Assembly (NCBI RefSeq): GCF_032854445.1
Contig: NC_088303.1
Span: forward strand, 21,399,501-21,463,500
DNA: 64,000 bases
DNA from: Liolophura sinensis
Lineage: Eukaryota; Mollusca; Polyplacophora; Chitonida; Chitonidae
Reading direction: 5' to 3'
The notes below the pieces were generated by a model. The model had not been told where the DNA came from. It searched no databases and saw nothing but the letters and a program-made list of their open reading frames with translations. Shown here one piece after another: positions 26,440-38,181 of this stretch; positions within the stretch are counted from its first letter, which is position 1, and every line of letters starts with the position of its first letter. Both the position numbers and the translations under genes were made by a program.

Positions 26440-26790
26440 TTTCATCATCTTGTATTAGCAAGAAGCAGACGCCAGTCTAATAAGAGTCTAATATAAAAAA
26501 GTGCATGGCTGTACCATAGTTGACGAGAGATAGAGGTCAGTCCGATAAAAGTAGGCCTACATAGTTTTAGTATGTTAAAATTTTGCGTCGATCTCATAAA
26601 AGTACAATGTTTTGACATTTTCAAACAGAAATAGAGGTCAACCTCGTAAGAGTACATGCCTTTAACACTTTGTACAAGAACCAGACATCAGTGTCGTATG
26701 CCTTTAATGTCTTACCACATTACCGAAAACTAGGCGTCCTTGACATAAGTCTGTATCATCAGCCAGAAGTCAATGTTTTACTCTTGTTAA
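26440..26790. repeat. Degenerate tandem repeat, unit about 45-65 bp
   Basis: Related motifs recur at uneven spacing: CAGACGCCAGTCTAATAAGA, ATAGAGGTCAGTCCGATAAAA, GCGTCGATCTCATAAAAGTA, ATAGAGGTCAACCTCGTAAG and CAGACATCAGTGTCGTA. Each keeps a (C/G)GTC..TC.TAAAAGTA-like core. Unit length and number (about six or seven) are uncertain. Confidence 0.55.
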
Positions 26791-27462
26791 TACTCACTTA
26801 CATAACGTCCTAAATCTAAAGGTACCACTATCGGAGAGTAAACATGAGAAACAAATGGCTTGTTTAACTCACAGATCAACGATAAGCCTTACACAAGATC
26901 AAACAAAGTGATACAAGCTCCAAAATAACGTGTTACAAAACAGCAAGAGGGGAAATACAAGCTCAATAAGTGCTACGTACAGAAAATGGAGTACAAATGA
27001 TGAATGTCGAATGACGTGCAAGCCGATATCTCCAAACCCAGCAAAACCCTTCACAGTGAATGACAGTAAATATGACTGCTCCCAAATGGACTTGAGTAAA
27101 TGACTCCTTTCCAGGACTTTAGTTAATGACTGCAAACTTCACAACTCCGTCGCAAATATTTATAGACTAACGTAAGGAAAATTCTGGATGGTTTGATCGT
27201 AAACATGTTTACAGTGTGTCAAAGTTTAATTCATAGGGACGCCGGTGGACATCGTGTAGCTTATTGTCTGGGCAACCCTGGTCTCTCCAATCAGAAGACG
27301 GACATGACTACATTGGGTTTGTTGAAAGTACCAACTGATCAATGAAACAGGATGACAGATCGTCCATCAACTCTGAAAGTTGATTTACAAAACACATAAT
27401 TCAGTTTAAAAATTGTCAGCCAGTATTTTCATGTCTGATAAGTTAGGGCTTAAAATCAAATC

Positions 27463-27490
27463 GCCCCCCCCCCCCCCCCCACACACACAC
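27463..27490. repeat. Poly-C / CA microsatellite
   Basis: A run of 16 to 18 C is followed by a short CA repeat. Confidence 0.95.
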
Positions 27491-27539
27491 AAAAGAAAAA
27501 AAACCCAGTGTGATGTGCATTCAATTGAGAACTTCTAAA

Positions 27540-28560
27540 AGGGTTTAATCATTCTATATTACATAAAGACGTGCTGAAGTCCTGTCCTAATCTTCTCAGG
27601 GTGATTCCACTCCATTCGACTGTAAGCGTCCCAGACCACATCCGGAAGGTTGGTTTGTTCGCTGATCTGCCTAACCCTATTATCACCCATACCTCTTCAA
27701 TGCCTACCGTTCTCCCTGTGTTTACCTGGACGTGAAGGTTGAGTCTTTCACCTGGCCTTTCGGATTGGCATCAGCCCGTTTACCGATCACATGGTAGACT
27801 CACCGTTACATTTTATATAAAGGGCCCTATTGGTTGAGTGCTTTAAACTATTCATAGATCACCGATGACCTAACCAATCTGCACCTCTCAGAGAACCAGG
27901 ATCACACGAGCTGAATGTCCGTTTATGGGCAAGGCAACAGCTTTTTGTCGATTACACATTTAGGTGCGTTGTCAATTCCATCAAGGTGATGTTAATCTGT
28001 TCGACTTCCAAGCTAAAGGCCCCTGACAGGCCGAAAGACAAACCGTTGGCGTCCAAATTCAATATCCTTGAGTTCCAGGTAACTGAATTGTGCAAACGGA
28101 GGCAGGCTATGACAGACAGAAGATGGGGCCTTCTGGTGAGAGGCAACGGATCTGTTTCAAATACGATTTACTTACGTGGCCAGATTGTTACAACTTTAGA
28201 TGCCTGAGATAACCATTCCGGGCTTTCCAACTGGATATTTCATTTATTATACTTTTCGGGACACGGAAGGTGTACAGAACTGCGTTTGGCCAGCGCCAAA
28301 GATTCTGTCAAACACCGTATTACCAAGATCATGGTTGGAAAACTCAGTAGCCAGGGCGCCATGCTGCGCGACCGTGGTATTACGATCTTTTGAAGAGTCA
28401 TAGCTAAGTACTTCAAAAACAGACCTTCCCACGCCCGTCGCACCTATTGGTACCTCCGTAGAATCGATTCGTTGTATGTGCACCCATTGATGATTCCCAC
28501 AAGGCTGAGACTTTCAAACCAATTTTGTCATCATTGAAGTTGCTTTAAGACCCTTCCGGT
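27540..28560 (-). repeat. Family D copy 1 (gene-like dispersed repeat)
   Basis: About 1 kb aligns by eye with 37.9-38.7, 57.7-58.3 and 58.4-59.3 kb, always in the same orientation. Shared landmarks on the plus strand are CTCCATTCGACTGTAAGCGT, GCGTCCCAGACCACATCC, GGTTGAGTGCTTTAAACTA and ATGTTAATCTGTTCGACT. On the minus strand this copy still reads a peptide with VIGKRADANPKGQVKDST, matching VIGNRVEVKSKGYMKDSA of copy 57.9 kb, and QINITLMELT, matching EVNASLLELA. Frameshifts and stops break these frames. The product is unknown. It could be the remains of a gene family or of an unrecognised transposon. Confidence 0.75.
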
Positions 28561-28599
28561 TCTAATCTATCATTTATTTTATGTATTATACTATAACCG

Positions 28600-28766
28600 A
28601 CCACAGCCACTTCCAGATGACATAATGGTCAGAGCGTCCGCCCCCGAAATCGGGAGACCTGCCACAAGAATACAAAGTATATGTACACACACCTAATGAC
28701 TCCTAGTCGACATATGACTGAAGAATTGTTAACTACGACGTAAAACCCCAAGCTTTCAAAGCAATT
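28600..28766 (+). mobile_element. SINE-B with the body deleted
   Basis: A tRNA-like head (TAATGGTCAGAGCGTCCGCC; AAATCGGGAGACC) is followed directly by the 3' part (CACAAGAATACAAAGTATAT; CATATGACTGAAGAATTGTT; ACTACGACGTAAAACCCC). The roughly 130-bp central body seen at 9733-10075 is missing. Confidence 0.75.
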
Positions 28767-28929
28767 ACCATAGAATAAAAAAACGACGGTCCGTTCTTCT
28801 GATTGATCGCTTCGATACGTGATTGGTTAATGGACCATTTGGCTGATTAACTGATTTTGTTGGAGAGGCTGACTCACTTGTACAAGTACAGTATATACAT
28901 GCATACCGGTTGGATGAGGTGTATACAAG

Positions 28930-29077
<148 letters not shown>

Positions 29078-29109
29078 CTTTCAAAATAATTCACAGTATT
29101 GCACGCTTT

Positions 29110-30285
29110 ATCCACTACTTCAGATTTGGTTACTGGTTTAGTAACCATAGGAGTTGTTAATACTTTGCCTTTGGAAGGTATTTCTTTTTTGCTGGGTGAT
29201 GGCTTAGCAGGAGGTAAAATTAAGGCGTGTCCTCATGTCTGTAGTGCATCGTTTCGAACAGAAATACAGAAGACCTACAGGAGGAGTTTCCAGGTATATT
29301 TCCTTCTTGTGTGGTTACGAGGTCACAGAAAAGACTCTGGGGGGAGGAAGACAATTCTTCCATTACTACTGGGGATTCAGCGGGTAATATTAATTTGGCT
29401 GAAACTTTCTTTCATGGCATTGATGGGGTAGAGGATGGTTGTGAGTTAAACAGACCTGTGTTCTCTCGATCTCATCCGGTTAAACAGAAAGAGTGAGATC
29501 CCGAATTAAAGGAATTAAGTAAGTCTGCTTTATCTCTGAAGTAAATAGCTGATGTACCTATTGATAATTACATGTACGGTTAGCTATTGAGAAGAAAGTA
29601 TAGGCCTACTCAGCCATCGATGATTTGGGCATTTCTAATCAAGTCATCTTACCTCCAAATGTTAGACAGAAAGTACTTAAACAGGCTGATGAGATTCCAA
29701 TAAGTGGACATTCAGGCATTAGAAAGACAGAAAGTAAAATCACACGCCATTTTTACTGGCAAAAGATTCACAAGGATGTGGTTAATTTCTGTAAGACATG
29801 TCACACCTGTCTGGAAAAACCAGAGCATAGTGTAAGACTTCCACCATTAATTCCCATTCCTGCTGTTGGTGAACCTTTTATGGAGGTATTTATTGATTGC
29901 GTTGGTCCATTACCTAGAACTAAGTCAGGATACAAGTATCTTTTGACTATTATGGATACAGCTACTAGATTTCCGGAAGCTATCCCACTGAAACCGATAA
30001 CTACTCCTCCAATATAAAATAGTCTATTACAGTTTTTCACCAGGTATGGTTTACCTAAGGAAATACAATCTAACCAGGAGTCAAATTTTATGTCAGGCTT
30101 ATTTCAGAAAATTATGTGTCAACTGGGAATTAAGCAGCTTAAATCTGCAGCGTATCACCCACAATCCCAAGGGGCTTTGAAAAGATACTACCAAACCATG
30201 AAGAGTGCTCTACCAGCATCTTGTATGGATTAAAAAGGGATTCTATTTGTATTGCTTGCCACTAGGGATAGTCCTATTTGGCTAA
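29110..30285 (+). pseudogene. Broken Ty3/gypsy pol remnant: protease tail then integrase
   Basis: The first part (about 29130-29230) encodes NTLPLEGISFLLGDGLAGGK, a typical end of a gypsy aspartic protease. After a frameshifted linker (TRSQKRLWGEE at about 29317; DPELKELSKSAL at about 29495) the frame 29625-30017 encodes the integrase zinc-binding region (GHSGIRKT; FYWQKIHKDV; CKTCHTC) and the first catalytic Asp in FIDCVGPLP (residue 91). The stop at 30015 is followed in the same frame by the rest of the core. There the second catalytic Asp is Asn (IQSNQESNF, 30072-30074) and the Glu is Lys (GALKRYYQT, 30180-30182). The usual first zinc-binding His also seems lost. No reverse transcriptase lies between protease and integrase, an order known from Gmr1-like elements. 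It is an inactive relic with no LTR seen, cut by a CA/AT microsatellite at 30289. Confidence 0.85.
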
Positions 30286-30288
30286 CCA

Positions 30289-30358
30289 AGTACACACACA
30301 CACACACACACACACACCACACACACACACAGATATATATATATATACATATATATAA

Positions 30359-30405
<47 letters not shown>

Positions 30406-30444
30406 TATATATATATATATATATTATATATTATATATATATAT

Positions 30445-30474
<30 letters not shown>
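30289..30474. repeat. Compound microsatellite: CA, TA, TTTA
   Basis: About 40 bp of CA is followed by about 120 bp of TA-rich repeat and a TTTA run. The last run (from about 30443) is the reversed tail of the next SINE. Confidence 0.98.
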
Positions 30475-30475
<1 letters not shown>

Positions 30476-30530
30476 CTCAAGAATATTTCACTTATACGAC
30501 GGCGGCCAGCATTATGGTGGGGAGGAAACC
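30440..30530 (-). mobile_element. Family N SINE, 3' end only
   Basis: A TTTA run is followed by ACTCAAGAATATTTCACTTA, CGACGGCGGCCAGCATTATG and GGAGGAAACC, then stops. The sequence shifts at about 30531 into PLE-derived DNA, so the SINE is heavily 5'-truncated. Confidence 0.95.
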
Positions 30531-30868
30531 ACATGTGTATGAATGTTCCACATCTTGGTTTATTGCATTTAGAGACCCATAGAGTCACACATTCTTCTGA
30601 AAAGTGAGCGCGAGTTAACATTTTTTGAGGCTTGTGGCCTGTCGTTCGCTATTAATGACCTTAGATTTGGCTAGAATATCTTTCATCTTGTCACCTTTTT
30701 TTAAAAATTGGTAAGGTATTCACAATGATTGGGAAGATGTTATTATTGGGATTATAAGTTGAAACAAATGGAATTACCTTCTCGTCAGGTATTTCTGTGA
30801 GGGTTCCCTCATTCCAATCAATGAATGACTCTGAGCGGTCCTAGTTCCTTTGTAAATTAATCCTTCCC
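30531..30868 (-). pseudogene. PLE fragment (3' part), left arm of a head-to-head pair
   Basis: The plus strand from CTTGGTTTATTGCATTTAGA through GAGTTAACATTTTTTGAGGC to TTAATCCTTCCC is nearly the same as 50770-51110, the 3' half of the canonical PLE on the minus strand. It corresponds to the stretch between the reverse transcriptase and the C-terminal GIY-YIG domain. At about 30869 it flips orientation into the next fragment. It is too short to encode anything. Confidence 0.9.
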
Positions 30869-31800
30869 GATAAATCAACATCCCGATTCACTGGACAAAC
30901 GCTTCTAATCTAATTTATAACAGATTGTACAAAATTTATCGTAAAGAATAAATCCTTCTGTTTTAACGATTGTCATTATGTACAGATTCTTGGGACAGCA
31001 ATGGGAACAAAGATGTCCTCGGTTTATGCAATATTAGTAATGGTCTATTTAGAAATATCTCTTTACAAAAAAATAGAAACCATGTTTGGACATGATTTCG
31101 AGACAGAATTTAAAAGCCAGTGGAAAAGAAACCTGGATGATTGTTTTGTTTTCTGGCCAAAGGAAGCCGGGCCGATTGATCTTCTCTTTGATAGCCTCAA
31201 TAACCTTCATCCTCAAATATCCTTCACAATGGAAGTAAATTCTAAGTCAATACCCTTTTTAGAAATACTTGTCTTGAAAGAGGGGACTTCTGTATCAAAT
31301 GATATTGATCGAAAGCCAGGGACACACAACTCTATCTTCATTTTAGTTCGAATCACCCGGGTCGTACTCGGGAAAATATCCCTTATTCCCTTACCAGAAG
31401 AATTTGTGTAATAGTAAAGGTAAAATCTAAACAAAATGAGAGATTAATAGAACTTAAATCATGTCTACGCAACAGGGGTTATCCGGAAGGATTAACTGAC
31501 AAAAGAATTAGGACCGCTCAGTAATTCATTGACTGAACTCAGGGAGCCCTCACAGAAAAAACCTGACGAGAAGGTAATTCCATTTGTTTCAAATAATAAT
31601 CCCAATAATAACAACATCTTCCCAATCATTGTGAATACATTACCAATTCTAAAAAAAGGTGACTAGATGAAAGATGTTCTAGCCAAATCTAAGGTCAATT
31701 AATAGCAAACGACAGACTTCAAGCCTAAAAAACATGTTAACTCGTGCTCACTTTTCAAAAGAATCTGTGCCTCCATATATGGAACTGATAGACTTTGAAG
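30869..31800 (+). pseudogene. PLE reverse transcriptase fragment, right arm
   Basis: The plus strand restarts in the middle of the PLE at GATAAATCAACATCCCGATT and reads the second half of the reverse transcriptase. The frame 31001-31411 begins at the GTAMGTKM region (here MGTKMSSVYAI), and the catalytic box reads RNLDDCFVF, where the intact copy at 51.4 kb has RYLDD. It continues through PKEAGPIDLLFDSLNNL and the RKPGTHNS region into DNA homologous to 50830-51170 (inverted). A stop at 31409 and later stops end the frame. The 5' half of the reverse transcriptase and the nuclease are absent. The fragment ends about 31800, followed by a SINE piece. Confidence 0.9.
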
Positions 31801-31863
31801 ATGTACATGTGTACAGATTAACTGAATCGAAGGGTACATCCATGGAGATTTTTTATTTTTTTT

Positions 31864-31945
31864 ATGTGTACTCAAGAATATTTCACATATGCAGTGGTGA
31901 CCAGCATTATGTTGCGAGGGGATTGGGCAGTGTATGGGGACTGAT
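31864..31945 (-). mobile_element. Family N SINE 3' fragment, diverged
   Basis: Plus-strand GTACTCAAGAATATTTCACA followed by GACCAGCATTATGTTGCGAG and a worn GGGCAG mark the reversed 3' part of the family. The rest is lost. Confidence 0.75.
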
Positions 31946-32094
31946 AGAGTTAAAAGGTAAGTCTTATGGTATAGAGTTACTTTTTTTTTTGTTTTTTTTT
32001 TCGGGTTTTGTTTTTCCACAACAGCCACATTCCGATACCCGCTTCTAGTAAAATACCGATCCCTGCACTCTAACCCAACAGATCCTTAAACAAC

Positions 32095-32260
32095 ATAAGG
32101 CCTTGGCATTCTTCATCCCTTCAAGAATATCAAGGACAAGCCTTGCTGCTTAACATCAATCTCTCAGGAGCTTAAGTTTATTGTGACCGGAATCCCTCAA
32201 ACCTTTATCCTCATTCAATACCCGTCTTATCCCTGTTGGCCACAGTGGACCTTTACCCTA
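32095..32260. repeat. Dispersed repeat pair, copy 1
   Basis: It aligns with 39735-39905: GTGACCGGAATCCCTCAAAC against GTAACCGGAATCCTTCAACC, and GTCTTATCCCTGTTGGCCAC against CTTCTTATCTGTGCTGGTCA. Identity is about 65% by eye. The nature of the repeat is unknown. Confidence 0.5.
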
Positions 32261-35089
32261 ATACCCTGATATAAACGGTTTTATTTGAGACCGTTTAAAT
32301 TGTGTGCACAGATGACCACTCACGTTTAATCCCTGTACCGTACTTGAAAACATCCCGGGTTCCAGAGAAGGGCTAGGTCTTCCACAACAAGACCGGTGTT
32401 GTGCAATGAGAACAATTACGCTTTTTGTAAGAAATCCACACAATTTGAACGAACGACTTCACCGCAAACACAGAAGCATTCGCACTGGTAAAATTACTGG
32501 TCAATCATAGGACCCAGTAACATACGACAATTTAAGCTGTAACACTGCAAAAACAATGCTTAGAGCCTAAACATAAATCTAAGCGCATATTTTGTCAGTT
32601 ATTTTTACACCTTTACATCCTTACGTTCTACTCCTCAACATGTGTAAGCATTTAGCATATTCCTAAACACACGTTTGTCTTTCTCTAGGCGAGAACATGT
32701 TCAGCTTCTAAACATATCAAAGGAAACCAGTCTATCTAAGAATGACTAATGAAGACAAAATTTGGATACAAAATGAAATTTATTTATTTTCATCTCACAC
32801 ACACACACTGTGGTTCACAGTGGCCTATATTAATACAATATGTTGAAATGAACATTTAGATAAAGGAAAAACTGATTTATAACTTGGCAAATAATACACA
32901 AAAAGTAAGCCTTGATTTACTTGATCTTTTACAGGATAGAACATAAATATTGCTGGTTAATTATACCGTAAGATACATACAAAAAGAAACAAGCAAAGGC
33001 AGCATTTTTCTTCATGACTAACAAAATGTAAAACCTGGTATAAGGCAAGTTCAAAGTACAATACAACAGACTTTACGGTAAGAACAAAATACTGTAATCA
33101 TAAGAAAAACAGTCTTCAGTTTAAAAAGTGAATGTATTTTCAGATATACAAACAGTAAACTTCAAATCTGAACAAAAACATTCAGTTCTCACAGAAGGCA
33201 GTGTAGTGGATAATGGCCCAGTGCATACACTACTACAGAAATAAATGCACAACTGTTATAAATTTTGGGTACTGATGTCTGTTTAAATTAAAAGTTTACA
33301 GCGATTGATACAAGTCAATTATAAAATAACCAGTCACAGCCGGGAAAACAACATTACAAAACAGATACACCAATTTAGCTGTTGGAAGAACTACACAATG
33401 AAATTTGTACATACTTAAAAAGCATTACCTACACCTGTTTCAAAAATTAGCTCTGGCTCCTGATTCCTTTCTGTGGCCAACTTCACCAGCAACCATGACC
33501 TGCTCAACTTTGCTCATATTCCTTATCATTGCTGTATTACTTCAAGACCACTTTCCACGTCATGCTCCTGTTACATGCGAAACAAAAAGTAAACGTCAAG
33601 GTCAGCAATCTTTATGGTAAATGTATAAATATTTATCGACTTGTAATAATGTATCAGAGTAATTTATTTTGGAATTTAAAACCACTAGGATACAACAAAC
33701 AATGTCCATATGTAAGGATATAATTAAACAAAAAACAATGACATTCTAGTTAAGAAAAGTGTGTATTAAAACTACCAAGAAAACACAAATGTGTCCTTTA
33801 CTCTGCTGGATGCCATAATTTGAGAACAATCTCACAGGCTAAGCCATTAGGGCTTTGGAATGAAAAAAGTTATTCTTTCACAATGCCTCATTTATAACTG
33901 TTCATAAATTGACAGGTGTAAATAACTCCATACGTGTACATTACGTAATACTACGGAAACATTTCAAACCACTAAACTAGTTAAGAACATATACACAAAC
34001 AGAATTCAAAAATACTAACTTCACTGAAGCAAAGAAAGCCAAACAGTAAGCAATGAAAAAGAAAATTTGATAATATGCAGGTGCCAAAATTCGTGACCAC
34101 CATTAAGCAGCCAGTTTTTGAAAGGCGATTTACAAAACTGCTTGATATAACTGTTTACCGAGGCTCGAAACTATTATCTGAAGAACCAACTTAAAGGGCA
34201 GATCTGTACAAAACACCGTTTTCTTCTTCGGGATCGTAGATTACAACTACAACGCATGATTTTGGGCTGCAGAAGCGAAGATTAGTTACCATTTCCTATT
34301 TACCTTATGCACCATTTAACAGCAGTTTTACATCAGTGATGATATCACTCACCTGTTGTCTTTCGATGTGGCGATGTAGAAAACTGAGAAATAAGGTAAA
34401 GGCTGACTGAAGATAGCAGTACTATAACAAAGACATTCTGTGTAAGCGTCCTATTTCGGGCTACTAAACCACTGGCTAACAAAGGACATTGGTCACGTGT
34501 CACTCCACGGACGAAGCTATAGTGTATTCATATAAGCCTGGAATATGGGCCTAAGTGGCCTATACAGGTAATATTATCTCTAAAAACACAATTTAGCGAC
34601 CCATTTTTTTTTATTCTAAATTAATTTTAAAATTTGTGCGCCTATTGTGCGAGTCTTCCATCCCTTTGGGGATTACAGTCAACAGACAATGAAGTGAGAA
34701 CTTCGTCATAAATTATTGTAGGTTAATGTACATGTAAGTTCATGTATATATAATATAGACCTACATGTCAACCATTCGTCGTCAAACGTATTTAACCCTG
34801 AATGTATTAAGCCAAATATATGTTTAGATTCTAAATACGTACATGTTTGGATGTCAGATTGGTTAGAATAGCAAACGTTCCAGACACTAAACACGTTCGC
34901 ACATTCAACATGTTTAGTTCAGTCGTGCGTTAGCTAAAGATGCATTTCTTAACTTGTTAACTGGAATTTTAAGCTATAAACGCCCTTTTTGCAGTGAAAT
35001 AAGGAAGATAAGCAAAGAGATAAATATAAATCTTAACCGTAAGATGTTTGCACTGGGGCTATGTTCTTTGGTATATCTGGTTACCAGGT
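32261..35089. other. Unassigned AT-rich DNA
   Basis: About 2.8 kb without a supported gene. A CA run lies at about 32796-32808. A 41-codon ATG frame at 33495-33620 starts with a hydrophobic stretch, discussed as a weak finding only. Confidence 0.5.
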
Positions 35090-35310
35090 GTGACGATAAG
35101 GGCAGCTTGTCAGCGCAGGTGCGATAGGGGCAGCTTGTCAGTGCAGGTGCCTCTAGTGTACACTAGCAGTAGATTGTGGGAATTTCACTTTCAGCTACAC
35201 TTTTAGCGTATCTGTACTGTACACTAGCAGTAGCTTATGAGAATTTCAGTTCTAACTATTTTGTAGCGTAGGCCCTACACTACCCATAGATTGTGAGAAT
35301 TTCACTTTGG
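35090..35310. repeat. Two adjacent short tandem repeats
   Basis: GATAAGGGCAGCTTGTCAGC and GATAGGGGCAGCTTGTCAGT form a ~29-bp pair (about 35093-35150). Next to it, TGTACACTAGCAGTAGATTG and TGTACACTAGCAGTAGCTTA, with ATTGTGAGAATTTCACTTTG in a third worn unit, form about three units of roughly 65-70 bp up to 35310. Confidence 0.85.
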
Positions 35311-36049
35311 ATTAGCTGGAACAGTCCTCCACACCATCCACGGCCATCGATACACATAAGGAAATGCTACCATAAAAGAACAATCGATTCTTTTGCGCTC
35401 TTTGTTTTGTCCTATACAGGTCATTTAAAAAAAGTTAATTTGGTAAAATAGATTAATTTCTTAGAATTAAAACACAAATCTTTAAGAAATCTTGAAAGTG
35501 ACTTACAAAATTATGTTTCATTTCCCGCAAGAAATAGCATAAAAATAACAAAACAAACGATATGAAAATTCAGAACAAAAAATTAAAGGAGCCAGAGTCT
35601 GAATAGGAGCAGTGACGTCGGCTTTGTTTTGTACTTTTACCTGTGTGTGATACACTAATAAAAGCGATATTGTTTTCAACGTATATTATGACTAGAAAGA
35701 TCAAGCGTGTGATATTTCACTCATGTGTCGTCAACTTAACAAACACAGGTGTGGGTAAGCTAAACACTTCATATACCAATCAAATAGAAAAAACAAATGC
35801 CATAATACTGACTTTAAATATAGATGGAGCAATTTAGCTCCCCTATGGTTTTCCCTTGGTGTGCTTTATGGATAACATAATGAGTACATAGCTGACACCT
35901 ACTTTAAGTAACACATAAAACAAACTAGATTTTGTGCTCTACAAGTAATGTCCAACTTGAGCCTGCCTATATTTAACCTGGAAGAATCAGGTAGCTAATG
36001 TCGAAGGGTGACCTATTAACAGCTTGAAATGGCACCGCCTCGCCTTTAC
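35311..36049. other. Unassigned AT-rich DNA
   Basis: No gene is recognised. Confidence 0.5.
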
Positions 36050-36500
36050 TCCAGACAAAAACTTAATTTAGAGAGCATATTTTACAGTTGTTTTCTGTTT
36101 TGGTCATGTTGCATGAGATTGACCTCTGGGGATAAAACTCTGATGTCTGCCTTTTACTATGTGCAGAAAGAACATTTTGGTGTGTGAAAGTAGCATATTA
36201 TATCCTGACACATCACTTCACCATCTTTTCACGGGCAGCATCATTAGCTTGGCGCAGACATTGACAGAAAATACAACTTCAGGCCTTACGTGTGAAATAC
36301 TGACAAAGCAAATTGTCTAATTTATATGAAACGCATCTTGATGTGCTAATAAAACAATACTCATGAGCATTAAGCACTTGTACTTCAGGGGAAAATGGGA
36401 AAAGTAGGCCATTCACTACGCTTTTGTAAGGCGGTATGTTGCAATAATCAGTGTTCCTTCGCCTACCGGATAGTCTAAATTCAATTATTCGACAACTCTA
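36050..36500. repeat. Dispersed block 'A', copy 1
   Basis: It aligns by eye with 55820-56300 and 60850-61240. Landmarks are CAGCATCATTAGCTTGGCGC, GAAATACTGACAAAGCAAAT with TTGTCTAATTTATATG, AACAATACTCATGAGCATTA and GGCGGTATGTTGCAATAATC. The three copies are co-oriented and perhaps 65-70% identical. No coding frame is shared. Confidence 0.7.
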
Positions 36501-37559
36501 GAGACATGGTGTATCGACGATCCCCTATACTCAATGGGTTTTTAAACCAGCTCATTTTCTTGTTAAATCGATCAATAGCCAACACAGTGTCCCCATCCTT
36601 GCAACAATAAGATACTGCTATGACATAATTAACACTTGACACTAAAATATCCATTGAAGCTCATTTTGACTAAGGCAATGCTCTGTTCTAAATTTCACAG
36701 GTAATAATGCTTGTAAAATATTCCATTATGCCATTTTTACCCATTGTTAGTATTAATCTGGAAAATATGGCGACTCATTTTCATTAAGGGACAACTTTAG
36801 CCACCCACGTTGAAAAACTAGTGCTTGGTCTTACTGAATCCTGATGTCCCACTGTTGCAAGACCGAAGCTTTACTATCATATCATCTACCAACTTATTGC
36901 TCATGCTGTGTATGTGTTCAAGACATATGCACGGTGCTAGAGGGCGTTTAGTTTGCCACGTTTAAAAATTTACATGAACAGTTCGAATAAAAACGCTAAC
37001 TGAAGTAAGAGACCTACTCCACCGGTTACGTGTGACCCTATGCCACCTATATGTATGAGACTGTTTTAAGTCCTCTGGTTTTACACTCTAAAAACCGGTA
37101 GTCTTTTTAAATTGCTGTTTTTTTCTGACAACAAGGAATCGGAGACAGTTTCTAGAGGTTATTATCACAACTGTTAATATATATAGTCAAGATAATTTTC
37201 TGTCCCTGTACGCAGGCCGTACGGTATTTTATTTGGAATACCAGCCGTTCAGTTATGGACGATGGTGATGAACATTTATTTAGTCTAGACCCCTTCAAGA
37301 ATACGAAATTTCGTGGCACATTGATAATTATATCTAAGATTATATCAGGGGCACAGATATATGACGACAAGAGTGAAGCTTAACAAAATTGACAGTTTTG
37401 GGGAATATACGATTGACTTTAGGTATCACAACTCATAGTTCACGGAGCGCCCTACACTTCAACATCTTACCTGATTAGTGGAAAATAATAGTAAAAACAA
37501 ACAAAATCTAGTAATAAAAAATAGTAAAAACGGGTTGACCCGACCGTCGTCATAGAAAA
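36501..37559. other. Spacer between block A and family D, worn duplicate of 56.3-57.3 kb
   Basis: No gene. Short matches to the 56.3-57.3 kb interval in the same order (for example AACAAAATTGACAGTTTTGG against AACAAAACTGACAGACTTGA) suggest the whole 36-38.7 kb stretch is an old duplicate of 55.8-59 kb, eroded here. Confidence 0.4.
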
Positions 37560-37971
37560 TATCATTGAGTGTCAAATGGTCCTGTAGAATTACTGGGAAT
37601 GACAAACGAATCCTCTCCCCTTAACTGAAGCTTATAGTGTTGAATACATGGATTTTATCCGTGGGGCTAATTAGCTTAGAGTGCAGTGTGACAGACAGAT
37701 CATCTTGCGGCTGGAATTCAAGAGATAATTCAATTTCAAAATTTTCGTCTAATATCTTCACGCATGATGTGTTTAAAAAAAGATGAGACAAGAAGTTATA
37801 ATATTACGTCGTCCAAAAGAACAGTCATCCACTTAGAGATAAGTGCAATCACCGGGGCCGTGGATCAAGCACTTAATAAATTTATATTGAGTAAAGACTT
37901 CTCTGAGCGATTAGGTTGTAGTTGATTCGCTGATCTGCCTAACCTTATTATCACCTACACGTCTATAACGT

Positions 37972-38168
37972 CTACCATTCTCTCTGTATACAGTTAGACA
38001 GTAAAATGAGGGTACAATCCTTCACGTGGCCTTTGGGCTTGACGTCAACCCGATTACCTACAACATTTTAGTCCCCGCTGTTACATTTTATACAAAGGAC
38101 CGGATTGGTGGAGTGCTTTAAACTAATCCCGAAGTCACCAGCAACTTCAGCTACCTTCACTTTTCGGA
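37972..38168 (-). pseudogene. Family D peptide segment 1, one in-frame stop
   Basis: A minus-strand frame reads ISLKHSTNPVLCIKCNSGD, a TAA stop, then NVVGNRVDVKPKGHVKDC and TLILLSNCIQREW before TAG (37974-37972). The same segment at 57865-58044 is open and ends SLTSCFQRE. At 58.55 kb the end is LICTKREW, and at 27.7 kb only the VIGKRADANPKG part survives. The shared spelling across four copies is the reason for listing it. I do not recognise the family. It may be the end of a small protein or of one transposon ORF. Confidence 0.4.
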
Positions 38169-38181
38169 GAATCTGTTCACA

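Larger units (their letters stand above)
25691..27539. other. Mostly unassigned AT-rich DNA
   Basis: No gene is seen. It contains the degenerate tandem repeat at 26440-26790 and the C/CA tract at 27463-27490. Confidence 0.5.

Noticed and set aside
30252-30542. 96-codon plus frame over 30.25-30.54 kb
   Set aside because: It crosses CA, TA and TTTA microsatellites and a SINE end; no coding evidence.
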